The notes: generated by a model from the letters alone, not told the origin. Positions 1 to 8,937 are shown, numbered from the stretch's first letter. The stretch: DNA of 64,000 bases from JAFEBO01 sp044221315 (GCA_044221315.1 JBGAPK010000013.1:1-64000), one strand, 5' to 3'. Numbers and translations: made by a program.

Positions 1-70
1 GCAGGGCACGGAGAACTGAGTCCGGCCGGGGGTTGGTTGGGCGGACGTCAATTCTGATTGTGTGGATTCC

Positions 71-98
71 AAGCCCCGGGGATCGCTCCGGGGCTTTT
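71..98 (+). terminator. Rho-independent terminator of an upstream gene
   Basis: A 9-bp perfect stem (AAGCCCCGG at 71-79, CCGGGGCTT at 88-96) with an 8-base loop runs directly into a short T run. It lies far upstream of the first complete gene, so it probably ends a + strand gene located before the window. Confidence 0.7.
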
Positions 99-421
99 CA
101 TTGCCGGACGGGGCGCCACGGACGATTTTCCAGGAATGCTTTGTTTTTGCAACACCGCGCGGGGTGGCATCGAATCGAAGAGCCGCAGAGGGCGGGCGGG
201 GAGAGGCCGGAATTTACATTTTGATCGATGCGTCGCCACGCGCACGGCTCGTGGGTGGGGCGATGGAGGTATTCTTGAGCGGTACAGAGTCTTCGCAGGC
301 GTCGGCGGCTCGTGGGTCCAGTGCTCCCGGTCGGGAGGAGGGCACGCGGTCGAGAGTCGAGGGAGGGGTACAGCCCACCCCCGGCCACCCCGGCGCCCCT
401 TCGCACGGGAGCCCAAAGCCC
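99..421. other. Intergenic region upstream of pilT
   Basis: About 320 bases between the terminator and the pilT start. The pilT frame stays open upstream to base 62, but that stretch encodes low-complexity Gly/Arg/Ser-rich sequence unlike any PilT amino terminus and overlaps the terminator. I see no other gene. A promoter for pilT should lie here, but I cannot identify a convincing one. Confidence 0.5.
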
Positions 422-1579
422 ATGACACTTTCAACTGACACCGTCACCGAGGCATCGCCGACGGGGCACGTCGCGGCCATGCCGGACAAGAAGCACGATC
501 CGCATGAGACCCGCTTCGGCAAGTTCTTGCAGGCGGCAATCAAGCTCGACGCGTCGGACCTCATCATGAAGTCGGACCAGGTTCCGAAGCTGCGTCTGCG
601 GGGTTCCCTCAAGCCGCTCGACTGCGAGGCGGTGTCGCGTGAGGAATTCTGGGAGATCGCCAAGCACATCCTCGACGACGAACAGATGGCCGACCTGCAC
701 AAGTTCGGTTCGGTGGACTTTGCGTACGACTACGACGCCAAGAACCGCTTCCGCGTCAACCTGTTCCAGGCTCGCGGCAAGTTGTCGGTCGCTGCCCGCC
801 TGATCACGAGCAAGATCCGCAGGTTCGAGGACCTGTACCTGCCGCCGATCATGGCGGAGGTCTCGATGCAGCCGCAGGGGATCGTGCTGCTCTGCGGCGT
901 GACCGGTTCGGGCAAATCCACGACCATCGCCTCGATGCTCGACTACGTGAACGAGCGCAAGAGTGTGCACATCGTGACGATCGAGGACCCGATCGAGTAC
1001 ATCTTCGAGGACAAGAAGGCCACGATCAACCAGCGGGAGATCGGCCTCGACTGCCTGGACTTCAAGATCGCTCTGCGCGCCCTTGTGCGTGAAAACCCGG
1101 ACATCGTGCTGGTCGGCGAAATGCGCGACCAGGAAACCTTCGAGGCGGCGCTGCACGCGGCGGAAACCGGCCATCTCGTGTTCGGAACCATTCACGCCTC
1201 GAGCACGACACAGACGTTCAGCCGAATCTACGGCCTGTTCGAGCAGGAGGAAGTGGATCAGGTGCGCCGGATTCTGGCGTACCAGATGCGGGCGTTCGTC
1301 TACCAGAAGCTGCTGCCGACGCTGCACCCGGAGATCGCGCGGATTCCGGCCCTGGAAATTCTGATCAACAACAGCGTGGTGCGGAAGTTCATCCTGGAGG
1401 CACGGGAGGGCGAGCTGCGCGAGTATCTCAAGAGCGTGGAGGCCGAGCAGCAGGGGATGGTGGACTTCAACAGATCCCTGGTGAAGCTCGTCGAGGAGGA
1501 GTACATCCACCTCCGCGTCGCGCAGGACACCAGCCCGAACGTGGACGAGCTGAACATGATGCTCAAGAAGCTCAAGTGA
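422..1579 (+). CDS. pilT: PilT-type twitching/retraction ATPase
   Basis: A 385-residue secretion NTPase of the PilT family, the hexameric cytoplasmic motor that retracts type IV pili. The Walker A motif (GVTGSGKST) is at residues 159-167, the Asp box (TIEDPIE) at about 186-192, the Walker B motif (DIVLVGEMRD) at 217-226, and the His box (HLVFGTIHA) at about 241-249. All catalytic residues are present. The length fits PilT or PilU (about 345-380), with about 30 extra residues at the amino terminus. I chose ATG 422 because the upstream open frame is low complexity; M20 is an alternative. The next two genes on the same strand encode a membrane-anchored PulE-like protein and a membrane protein. 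No pilin or PilC gene is in view, so a role in pilus retraction is inferred from the family. Confidence 0.92.
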   Translation: MTLSTDTVTEASPTGHVAAMPDKKHDPHETRFGKFLQAAIKLDASDLIMKSDQVPKLRLRGSLKPLDCEAVSREEFWEIAKHILDDEQMADLHKFGSVDFAYDYDAKNRFRVNLFQARGKLSVAARLITSKIRRFEDLYLPPIMAEVSMQPQGIVLLCGVTGSGKSTTIASMLDYVNERKSVHIVTIEDPIEYIFEDKKATINQREIGLDCLDFKIALRALVRENPDIVLVGEMRDQETFEAALHAAETGHLVFGTIHASSTTQTFSRIYGLFEQEEVDQVRRILAYQMRAFVYQKLLPTLHPEIARIPALEILINNSVVRKFILEAREGELREYLKSVEAEQQGMVDFNRSLVKLVEEEYIHLRVAQDTSPNVDELNMMLKKLK

Positions 1580-1702
1580 TGAGGCATTCCGGGGCGGCAT
1601 CGGGTTCCTGCCGGTGTTATCCTTATCCCCCCGGCGGAGCGATCGCGAGGACGCGCCCGGGTTCATGGCTTTCCGGCGGTCATTCGCCGGACGGAGGCCT
1701 GC

Positions 1703-3481
1703 ATGGGCTTTGATCCGCACGCTTTTCTTCCGACGCTTGCTGAATCACTCACTCTGGTGAGCTGGTGGAAGCCGATCCTGTTTCTCCTGCCGCTGCTCGC
1801 TTGGGCGTGGGCTGTCTCAACGGTGTGCGACAAGCACGCGGCCCAGTTCTATCTCGAGCGGGAGCGATGGAATTTCATACACGTGACCGCGGGGCTCCTG
1901 GCGCTCCTGGCGGTGATATTCATGCCATCGATCGGCGAGGGCGGCGCGTTCACGTGGCTGGTGAGCCTCGTGGCATTCAGCCTGATTCTGTCATCGAGCG
2001 TGGCGGCGTATGTGATGGTCGCCAACAAGGATCCCCGGGTGCCCGAGGGCGGAAAGGTCTCGTTCGAGCTGTCGAAGCTCGCGAGCCTCGCCGAGGGGAA
2101 GGGCAAGAAGAAGGTCAAGGGCAAGGCCGGAACCTCGGTGCTCACGTTCCGGCGCACGGACAAGAGCGCGGTGGATTCGCCCGCGTCGGACTCGCCGGAG
2201 TTTGAGGTGAGGATCGCCGCGGAGGCGATGGTGCTCAAGGCGCTCGACACCCGCGCGTCCAGGATCGATATCGCTCCCAGCGCGAAGGATGCCTATCAGG
2301 TGACGTTCCTCGTGGACGGCATGAAAACTCCGGGAGAGGTAATGCCGGCGCCGGCCGGGGTGAAGCTGATCGACTTCTGGAAGTCCGGCGCGAAGCTCGA
2401 CGTGGCGGACCGGCGGAAGAAGCAATCGGGCGACCTGACGGTGGAGCGGGGCGCCAGCAAGAACAAGCTGCACATCGAAACCCTGGGGGGGCAATCCGGG
2501 CAACGGCTGACGATACAAATCGATCCCGAAGCCCAGGTTCGACGAACGCCCGAGCAGATCGGATGGACGCCGGAGCAGACCGAAATCGTCCGGGGCTGGA
2601 CGGGCTCTCGCGGCGGGGTGGTGCTTCTGGGCGCCGCGCCCGAGAACGGACGCACGACAACGCTGTACACCGTCATGAAGATGCACGACGCGTACACCAA
2701 CAACGTGCAGACGGTCGAAACAGAGTTGCAGGACGCGCTCGAGGGCATACGGCAGAACAAGTGGGACGCGATGGCGGAAGGTCCGGACTACGGAACGCTC
2801 GTGCGGTCGATCCTGAGGCGCGATCCGGACATCGTTGGAATTGCGCAGGTGCCCGACGCCGCGACCGCGAAAGAAGTCCTGAAAGCAGATCCAGAGAAAT
2901 GCCGCGTCTACGCGGTGCTCAACGCGGACAGCGCCGTGGGCGCGATCCAGACCTGGGTCAAGCTTGTCGGAGACGCCGACGCCGCGGCCAAGGGGCTCCA
3001 GGGAGTCATGGCGCAGAAACTGATCCGCAAGTTGTGCATCAACTGCAAGCAGGCGTACCAGCCTTCGCCGGACGTGCTGAAGAAACTGGGACTGCCCCCG
3101 GACAGGGTGAAACAGCTGTTCAAGAAGGGCGGCGAGGTCCTCGTGAAGAACAAGCCGGAGACGTGCCCCGTCTGCCAAGGGACGGGGTACCTGCAGAGGG
3201 ACGGCGTCTTCGAGGTGTTCAATATCGACGACGCGGCGCGTGAAATGATCCGGGTGCAGAACTGGGCGGGACTCAAGGCGGAACTGCGCAAGGGCGGTCT
3301 TCCGTCGATCCAGCAGGCGGCACTGCGGAAGGCCGTCGAGGGGTTGACGAGCGTGGAAGAGATTTTGCGCGTGACCTCGGAGCAGGCGACGACTCCAAAG
3401 CCTGCGGCGGCTCCCGCGAGCGCAGGGGCCCCGGTCCAGGCGGCGCCGGGTGCGAAACAGGCGGCCAAGCCGAAGGCATAA
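1703..3481 (+). CDS. Membrane-anchored PulE/GspE-like protein with degenerate ATPase motifs
   Basis: 592 residues. The amino terminus has about three hydrophobic segments (roughly 22-40, 62-76, 84-106), then a basic linker (131-142), then a PulE/GspE/PilB-like domain. The four zinc-binding cysteines of that family are kept (C445, C448, C488, C491, as CINC and CPVC). The nucleotide site is damaged: the Walker A equivalent at 310-318 reads GAAPENGRT (Lys replaced by Arg), the Walker B/Glu region at 374-385 reads DPDIVGIAQVPD in place of DPDxxxxGExRD, and the His-box histidine is absent (VLNADS at 405-410). The carboxy terminus is Ala/Pro-rich. It follows pilT by 123 bases. A non-hydrolysing, membrane-tethered partner of an assembly motor is a reasonable inference. 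Canonical GspE proteins are soluble, so the anchor is also unusual. Confidence 0.8.
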   Translation: MGFDPHAFLPTLAESLTLVSWWKPILFLLPLLAWAWAVSTVCDKHAAQFYLERERWNFIHVTAGLLALLAVIFMPSIGEGGAFTWLVSLVAFSLILSSSVAAYVMVANKDPRVPEGGKVSFELSKLASLAEGKGKKKVKGKAGTSVLTFRRTDKSAVDSPASDSPEFEVRIAAEAMVLKALDTRASRIDIAPSAKDAYQVTFLVDGMKTPGEVMPAPAGVKLIDFWKSGAKLDVADRRKKQSGDLTVERGASKNKLHIETLGGQSGQRLTIQIDPEAQVRRTPEQIGWTPEQTEIVRGWTGSRGGVVLLGAAPENGRTTTLYTVMKMHDAYTNNVQTVETELQDALEGIRQNKWDAMAEGPDYGTLVRSILRRDPDIVGIAQVPDAATAKEVLKADPEKCRVYAVLNADSAVGAIQTWVKLVGDADAAAKGLQGVMAQKLIRKLCINCKQAYQPSPDVLKKLGLPPDRVKQLFKKGGEVLVKNKPETCPVCQGTGYLQRDGVFEVFNIDDAAREMIRVQNWAGLKAELRKGGLPSIQQAALRKAVEGLTSVEEILRVTSEQATTPKPAAAPASAGAPVQAAPGAKQAAKPKA

Positions 3482-3514
3482 CGCAAGGACCGAATCGGGC
3501 AACGGAGAATTCCC

Positions 3515-5365
3515 ATGATCATGAACATTCTTGCGATCGCGGTGCTCGGGGGCGTTGCGTACGCCTGGGGGGCGAGGGGCGGTTTTTCGTCACTGCTCAA
3601 TTGCGCGTGCGTGTTGCTGGCCGGGGCGATCGGGTTCGGGCTGTGGGAGACCACCGCGTACGCACTCATCGGAGCCTCGTCTCCCCGCGGAATGGCGTCC
3701 GTCCTTGGCGACATCGCCTGGGGCGCGGGCCTGGCGATTCCGTTCGCGATCGCTTTGGCGATCCTCCGAGTCGGGACCGACGTCCTGATCCGCAAGAATC
3801 TGAAGTTCAGCCCCGCAGGGGATTGGATCGTCGGATCGGTATTCGGCGTGATCTCCGGCACGATCATTTCGGGCGTTTGCGTGCTCGCCCTCTCCGGGAT
3901 GCGGATCGGGACCGACGCCTTTGGTTACACGGCGCTCGACAGCGACGGCCAGGGGAGTGTTCAGAGGGGCTCGGCCCTGTGGGTGCCGACGGACCGGATC
4001 ACTTCGTGGGTGTACTCGCGCCTGAGCAACGGATCGTTTTCCACGTCGGAGCCGCTTTCGGATTGGAATCCGGACCCGGCCGTCTTTGCCGCGAGCACGC
4101 GCATGTCGTTCGGCGACGGCAAGGGCAAGAACTTCCTGAATCTGAAGGACTTCGACGTGCTGGGACGCTATGTGATTGATCCGGCAAAGGTCCAGGCGCC
4201 GCCGCCCCCACCCGCGCCGGCCAAGGGCGCAGCGGCCGCGCCGGCTCCGAAGGGAGATCCGAACGACCTCAAGGCCGATGCGATCGACCCCACGTCGCAG
4301 ATCGTCAAGTATCTGGACGGGGATACGGTGGGCAAGGACGCCAAACTGCACGGCGTGATCGTGAAGTTCCGCGCCGGAGCAAAGGAACTCACGAGCGGCC
4401 AGTTCATTATCGGAAACGGGCAGGTGTACCTCATCGCCCAGAACAGCGCCGGCGAGCACCGGCTTTTCTTCCCCAACGCCACCATCTGCAAGGCGGAGGC
4501 GGGCAAGATCGGGCTAGGGCGGTTCCGATTCGACGCGAAGGGCACATTCCTCGCGTCGCTCGGCGGCGACTCGGAATCGACCTGGGCGTTCGAGTTTCTG
4601 GTGCCGCCGGACTTTGAGCCAACGGCGATCGTCGTGAAGGGATCGCGTGTGCGGTTCGCGGACAACGAAAAACTCAAAGCGGTCGAGCTGGAGAGCCGTG
4701 CCAAGCGCGATGCGCTGGTTGCTGCGGGCCAGATCACCGCGGGCAAAGGGGCCGGGGCGATCGACGCGAGCAAGGCGGTGCAGGTCACCGTGGACGCGGC
4801 CAACAACCAGCAGGCGCCGATTCTGTACACCAACCAGATCGGCACCGTGCTGCAGGATGGAACGCTCGGCTCGTCGATGACGGTGAGCAACGGCCGAATC
4901 ATGAGCGGGACTACAACCCTCAGCCCCAAGGATGCGAGCAACCGCGGCGTGGACCAGAACCTGCGCGTGGACCGATTTGCCCCGCCGGAATCGGTCGGAC
5001 TGGTGATGGTCGACGTGGGGATCGGCCAGGGAGAGGCGGGGCTCACCGGTGCCGCGGCTCGCGAGGCGCAGGGCGACACTTCGGTTCCCGCGACACCCTT
5101 CGTCGTGGACTCGAACGGCGTCCGGTACGACGCTGTCGGGTACATCTATCAGGACACCGAGAAGTTCCAGGTCCGGTACATCATCGGAGAACCCATCGCC
5201 TCGATCTCGACCGATGTTCCCGCTCTGTCGCGAAGCCGCCCGGATCAGAAATTGCGACTGATCTTCGCCCCCAGCCTGAACACCGAAATCGTGGGATGGG
5301 GAGTCGGGAACAAGCTGGTGGCAAGGTACGTTCCGCCGGTGGAAGTGAAGACGCCCCAGCGGTAG
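3515..5365 (+). CDS. CvpA-like membrane protein with long extracytoplasmic region
   Basis: 616 residues. Four hydrophobic segments lie within the first 135 residues (about 3-20, 26-50, 65-90, 105-130). Their Gly-rich spacing resembles CvpA (colicin V production) domain proteins; this is a weak match by eye. The rest is soluble and contains a Pro/Ala linker near residues 228-248 followed by a beta-rich region that I do not recognise. ATG 3515 and ATG 3521 are both possible; GGAGA at about 3505 supports either. It follows the PulE-like gene by 33 bases and probably shares its transcript. Function unknown; CvpA-domain proteins in planctomycetes are usually annotated only by domain. Confidence 0.7.
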   Translation: MIMNILAIAVLGGVAYAWGARGGFSSLLNCACVLLAGAIGFGLWETTAYALIGASSPRGMASVLGDIAWGAGLAIPFAIALAILRVGTDVLIRKNLKFSPAGDWIVGSVFGVISGTIISGVCVLALSGMRIGTDAFGYTALDSDGQGSVQRGSALWVPTDRITSWVYSRLSNGSFSTSEPLSDWNPDPAVFAASTRMSFGDGKGKNFLNLKDFDVLGRYVIDPAKVQAPPPPPAPAKGAAAAPAPKGDPNDLKADAIDPTSQIVKYLDGDTVGKDAKLHGVIVKFRAGAKELTSGQFIIGNGQVYLIAQNSAGEHRLFFPNATICKAEAGKIGLGRFRFDAKGTFLASLGGDSESTWAFEFLVPPDFEPTAIVVKGSRVRFADNEKLKAVELESRAKRDALVAAGQITAGKGAGAIDASKAVQVTVDAANNQQAPILYTNQIGTVLQDGTLGSSMTVSNGRIMSGTTTLSPKDASNRGVDQNLRVDRFAPPESVGLVMVDVGIGQGEAGLTGAAAREAQGDTSVPATPFVVDSNGVRYDAVGYIYQDTEKFQVRYIIGEPIASISTDVPALSRSRPDQKLRLIFAPSLNTEIVGWGVGNKLVARYVPPVEVKTPQR

Positions 5366-5479
5366 TTCGAGCGCCGATTTCAAGAGCGGGGCCGGTTGGC
5401 GGAACGACTGGAGCATGTCCACGCTCTCTGCCGAATTGCCGTGGGAGCGCGGCCAATGAACCGGTGTGTTTGACGCACG

Positions 5480-5510
5480 AAAAATGCCCCGCGATTCTCG
5501 CGGGGCGTTT
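5480..5510. terminator. Bidirectional terminator between convergent genes
   Basis: A 9-bp perfect GC stem (GCCCCGCGA at 5486-5494, TCGCGGGGC at 5498-5506) with a TTC loop. Read on the minus strand it is followed by ATTTTTC, so it should end the rplI operon. Read on the plus strand it is followed by GTTTC, a weaker signal. Confidence 0.75.
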
Positions 5511-5534
5511 CAGCCGGTGAATGAATCGGGATTC

Positions 5535-6287
5535 CTACTTGGACTTGGCCGCCTTCTTGGCGTCCTTTGAATCTCTCTTGCCGCCCTCGGGCTTGTGCGG
5601 CTTGGCGAAGGCTTCGACGCCGGCAGACTTGTCGCTGCCGAAGGTTCCTTTGGCCGAGGGCTTGTCGGCGCCCTCGTCCTTGGCTCCCTCGTCCTTCTTG
5701 GCCTTCTTGCCCTTGCCTTCGGCCTTCGCCTCCGCCTTGGACTTGGCGTCGTGCTGAACAGGGGCGTCGTGCGTCGGGGCGTGGGCCGATGCCGCGGCCT
5801 CGCTCGGCTGGTCCTTCTTGAGGTCGAGCGGGCGGTCAGAGACGACCCAGAGCTTGACGGAGGCGTCGAGATCGCTGTCGAGCTTGATGTGGACGTCGTA
5901 CGAGTCGATGCGCTTGATCGCCTGGGTGAGGCGGACGTCGCGGGGCTTTACGGCGTGGCCCATCTTGTTGAGTTCGCCGGCGATGTCCTGCTGGGTGATC
6001 GCGCCGTAGAGGATCCCCTGGTCGTTGCAGGAGCGGGTGAGGTGCACCTCGACGCCCTCGAGCTTGTGGCTGAGTTCCTCGCGGTGCTTGCGCTGCTCGG
6101 CGAGCATGCGCTCGGCATCGGCACGCTTGGCGGCGAGGGCCTTGATCTTCTCTTCGCTGGGCTGGGTCGCCAGGTTGCGCGGGAGGAGGAAGTTGCGGGC
6201 GTAGCCGGTGCGGACGTTGACCACGTCGCCGACGATGCCCAGGGCCTCGACGTTATCGGTGAGAAGCAGTTTGACGTTCTTGTGCAT
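5535..6287 (-). CDS. rplI: 50S ribosomal protein L9 with long Lys/Ala tail
   Basis: 250 residues. Residues 1-150 are a normal bacterial L9: the RNA-binding amino-terminal domain with the NVRTGYARNFLLPR signature (24-37), a long connecting helix, and the second RNA-binding domain. Residues 151-250 are an extra low-complexity tail rich in Lys, Ala, Asp and Glu, absent from most L9 proteins (about 148 residues). The start at 6287 is set by AAAGGA eight bases upstream and by family alignment; the frame remains open further upstream but is not L9-like. Last gene of the minus-strand translation cluster, followed by a strong terminator. Confidence 0.96.
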   Translation of the reverse strand: MHKNVKLLLTDNVEALGIVGDVVNVRTGYARNFLLPRNLATQPSEEKIKALAAKRADAERMLAEQRKHREELSHKLEGVEVHLTRSCNDQGILYGAITQQDIAGELNKMGHAVKPRDVRLTQAIKRIDSYDVHIKLDSDLDASVKLWVVSDRPLDLKKDQPSEAAASAHAPTHDAPVQHDAKSKAEAKAEGKGKKAKKDEGAKDEGADKPSAKGTFGSDKSAGVEAFAKPHKPEGGKRDSKDAKKAAKSK

Positions 6288-6411
6288 ATCGCTGTCCTTT
6301 CGGTCGCCATTGGCGACTGGAGTTAGGAGCTGGAAGCGGGCCACAGGCCCGATCCGCCCCAACGTGAACCTGAACTTGTCACCCGGAAAAACGCCGGGCA
6401 GGGTCGGGATC

Positions 6412-6885
6412 CTAGAACGGAATGTCGTCGGCGTCGATCGGAGCACTGCCCGCTGCCGCAGACCGGGGCGCGGACCGGGTATTCACCTGAGGCTGGCCCT
6501 CGTCGTCACCAGCCGCGGAGCCTCCCCCGCCTCCGCCGGCTCCCCCACCCTTGCTATCCACAAACTGGAAGTTCTCTACGACGACCTTGAGCTTGGACTG
6601 CTTCTTGCCGGTTTCCTTGTCGTCCCACTGGTCGAGCTTCAGGCGCCCTTCGATGAAGACCGGCCGGCCCTTGGTGAGGTATTTCGCCATGGTTTCAGCG
6701 GTCTTGCCCCACGCTTCGCAGTCAATGAACGTCACTTCCTCGCGGCGTTCACCGCTCGCGGTCGTGTAGTTCCGGTTGACAGCGAGGCCGATCTTGCCGA
6801 CCTGCTGGCTCGCACCGGTCGAACGCAGTTCGACGTCGCGGGTCAGGTTGCCCATCAGAAAAACGCGATTGAAACTACCGGCCAT
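6412..6885 (-). CDS. ssb: Single-stranded DNA-binding protein
   Basis: 157 residues. The OB fold (about 1-110) begins with the typical MAGSFNRVFLMGNLTRD, followed by a Gly-rich flexible linker and the acidic tip DDIPF, which in SSB recruits replication and repair partners. The start at 6885 is fixed by GGAGG at 8-12 bases upstream; a longer frame to 6960 lacks SSB character. It sits between rpsF and rplI, replacing the rpsF-ssb-rpsR-rplI order of many bacteria; rpsR (S18) is not in this cluster. Confidence 0.97.
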   Translation of the reverse strand: MAGSFNRVFLMGNLTRDVELRSTGASQQVGKIGLAVNRNYTTASGERREEVTFIDCEAWGKTAETMAKYLTKGRPVFIEGRLKLDQWDDKETGKKQSKLKVVVENFQFVDSKGGGAGGGGGGSAAGDDEGQPQVNTRSAPRSAAAGSAPIDADDIPF

Positions 6886-6991
6886 GTTGAATCCTCCATG
6901 GGGTGCGGAACCCGCACCAGCCGTTCGGAGCATACTAGGGAAACTGGTTGGATGCAACATAGGGTGTTCGCCCCATATCGCTCCCGGAGAT

Positions 6992-7426
6992 TCAGACTTC
7001 CTCGGCCTCAGGAGCCGCCGCGACCGGCTCGGCGACGGGCTCGGCCGTGACAGGCTTCTCGGCCCGGAGCTTGGCCTCGAGTTCGAGTTCGCGACGGCCG
7101 TCGGCGGCCTGCATCTGCTCGAGGGTCATGTGGTCGGCCCGGAGGAGCAGGTGACGCAGGAGCTTCTCGGAGAGGTTGCAGTCGCGATCGAAGCCGATCA
7201 TCGACTCGTTCGGGGCCTTGAAGTAGGCGAGGATGTACGTGCCGCGCTTCTGGCCGGCGATCTCGTAGGCGAGGCGCCGATCGTCCCACTTGCGCATGGC
7301 GATCACTTCCGCGTGGGTGCGCTGAAAGATTTCGTTGAGGTGGGCGACGCATCCGGCGAGGTCCGCCGCGGCGGCCTGACCGAACAGGAACATGGCTTCG
7401 TACTGATAGATCCGCTTGCCTGGCAT
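6992..7426 (-). CDS. rpsF: 30S ribosomal protein S6
   Basis: 144 residues. The amino-terminal 95 residues match S6: an initial YQYEAMFLF strand, the RRLAYEI segment, the RGTYILAYF strand, and an LSEKLLRHLLLR helix. The final 45 residues are an Ala/Glu/Pro-rich tail. The start at 7426 has GGAGT seven bases upstream, and this ribosome-binding site overlaps the stop of pth, suggesting translational coupling. Located on the central domain of the 30S subunit, normally paired with S18. Confidence 0.96.
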   Translation of the reverse strand: MPGKRIYQYEAMFLFGQAAAADLAGCVAHLNEIFQRTHAEVIAMRKWDDRRLAYEIAGQKRGTYILAYFKAPNESMIGFDRDCNLSEKLLRHLLLRADHMTLEQMQAADGRRELELEAKLRAEKPVTAEPVAEPVAAAPEAEEV

Positions 7427-7429
7427 GGT

Positions 7430-8134
7430 TTACTCCGCTTTCTGATCTGAGGGTGCTTGGGTTGCTTTGAGTGGATCGGACGGTGAACCGGAGGCGGGCG
7501 CGCGCCCGTCCGGGGTGGGTTTGGAAGCCTGACGCGCACGGTGCGCCTGGGCGTTGCCGTTGAACTCGTTCATTGCGGCGGCGAGCCCGCGGCGAACGAA
7601 GGCCTCGGAGGCTTTGGCGGCCTTGTCGAGTGCCGGCTGGAGATCAGTCCATTCGGGCTCGGAGAACCGGGAGAGGACATAGTCGGCCTGGTCCCAATTT
7701 TCGGGCTTGCCGCCGCTGGGCTGCTGCCCGACACCGACGCGAACGCGCGGGTAGAGCCCATTCCCGAGTGCCTGATCGATGCTCTCGAGACCGTTGTGCC
7801 CGCCGGTGCCACCGGCCTCGCGAATTCGGACCGAGCCAACGGGGAGGTAGAAATCGTCCACGACGACGATCAGATCGCTCGTGGTCTGGAGCTTGAAGAA
7901 CCGGACGGCCTCGCCGACAGCCCGGCCGGAGAGGTTCATGTATGTGACGGGCTTCATGAAGACGCAGCGTTCGGTCCCGAGGTCGGCCTCGACGGTCAGC
8001 GCCTGGAATCGCGATTTGGGAATCGCGCCCCGGGCGTGCGTGTCGGCAAGGCGATCGACCACCATGAACCCGGCGTTGTGCCGGGTCATGGCGTATTCGG
8101 AACCGGGATTGCCGAGACCGACGATGAGCTTCAT
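7430..8134 (-). CDS. pth: Peptidyl-tRNA hydrolase
   Basis: 234 residues; recycles stalled peptidyl-tRNA by cleaving the ester bond. It has the MKLIVGLGNPGSEY start, the catalytic His19 in TRHNAGF, the substrate-gating FMKPVTYMNLSG segment, the catalytic Asp region (VVDDFYLP), and GGTGGHNGL. A normal Pth is about 190 residues; the last 35 or so here are a Pro/Ala/Ser-rich tail. It begins 2 bases after the rplY stop and ends 3 bases before rpsF. The rplY-pth pairing is the ctc-spoVC order of Bacillus. Confidence 0.96.
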   Translation of the reverse strand: MKLIVGLGNPGSEYAMTRHNAGFMVVDRLADTHARGAIPKSRFQALTVEADLGTERCVFMKPVTYMNLSGRAVGEAVRFFKLQTTSDLIVVVDDFYLPVGSVRIREAGGTGGHNGLESIDQALGNGLYPRVRVGVGQQPSGGKPENWDQADYVLSRFSEPEWTDLQPALDKAAKASEAFVRRGLAAAMNEFNGNAQAHRARQASKPTPDGRAPASGSPSDPLKATQAPSDQKAE

Positions 8135-8136
8135 GA

Positions 8137-8937
8137 CTACTTCTTCTTGTCGCCTCCGGCAGCGGGCTTGGCGGCGCCTGCCGCGGGCTTGGCACCGGCC
8201 GCGGGTGCTCCGGGCTTGGCGCCGGGAGCGGCGGGCTTGGCGCCAGCGGCGGGCTTGCCGTCCTTGCCGACGGCGGCGCCTTCCTCGCCCTCGACCTTCT
8301 TGGCGGTGAGGACTTCGGGCTCGCCGGGGCCGGCCTCGGTGGTTGCGGCTTCGCCGACGACGATTTCCTGCTGGATGACGATCTGGGCGACAATCGCGTG
8401 CGAGTCGGTGATCATCTTGACATTGGCGCCCGGGAGCTTGACCTGGGCGGCGGTGATCTGCTGATCCACGTCGAGGTCGTCGATGGCGACTTCGAGGAAC
8501 TCGGGCAGTTCGGTCACCAGGCACTCAACGACCACTTCATTCGTCGGGTGCATGAGGATGGCGCCGGCGGTCTTGAGACCCTTGGCCTCGCCGATAAGGT
8601 GGATCGGCACGCGGGTGCGGATCCGCTCGTTGAGGTCCACTCGGGCAAAGTCGGCGTGGACGATGTTGGTGCCGAGGTGGTCGAACTGGAGTTCCTTGAG
8701 CAGGACGACCTGACCGCCCTCGCTGTCCTTGGCGCCGTCGAAGCCGAGGCGGAAGACCTTCTCGCCCTTGGTGATGTGGCTGACGGCTTCCTTGAAGTCG
8801 AGAGCGATGGAGACGGGCTCCTGCTTGTGGCCGTATACGACGGCGGGCAGCTGGCCCTTGGCGCGGATGCGCTGGCAGTAGCGTGAGCCGGTCTTGTCGC
8901 GGTTCTGGGCTTTGAGGAGCGGGGTCTTCTGGAGCAT
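8137..8937 (-). CDS. rplY: 50S ribosomal protein L25/general stress protein Ctc
   Basis: 266 residues. The 5S rRNA-binding domain (about 1-95) contains RIRAKGQLPAVVYG, and the Ctc-type TL5 C-terminal beta domain follows (about 96-195). A low-complexity tail rich in Ala, Lys, Pro and Gly makes up about 205-266, similar in style to the tail on L9. AAAGGA lies about ten bases before ATG 8937. It is followed by pth with a 2-base gap and preceded by prs, matching the prs-ctc-pth order of Firmicutes. Confidence 0.95.
   Translation of the reverse strand: MLQKTPLLKAQNRDKTGSRYCQRIRAKGQLPAVVYGHKQEPVSIALDFKEAVSHITKGEKVFRLGFDGAKDSEGGQVVLLKELQFDHLGTNIVHADFARVDLNERIRTRVPIHLIGEAKGLKTAGAILMHPTNEVVVECLVTELPEFLEVAIDDLDVDQQITAAQVKLPGANVKMITDSHAIVAQIVIQQEIVVGEAATTEAGPGEPEVLTAKKVEGEEGAAVGKDGKPAAGAKPAAPGAKPGAPAAGAKPAAGAAKPAAGGDKKK

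Noticed and set aside
62..421. Extended PilT amino terminus from base 62
   Set aside because: Low-complexity residues, overlaps a terminator, and has no family similarity.
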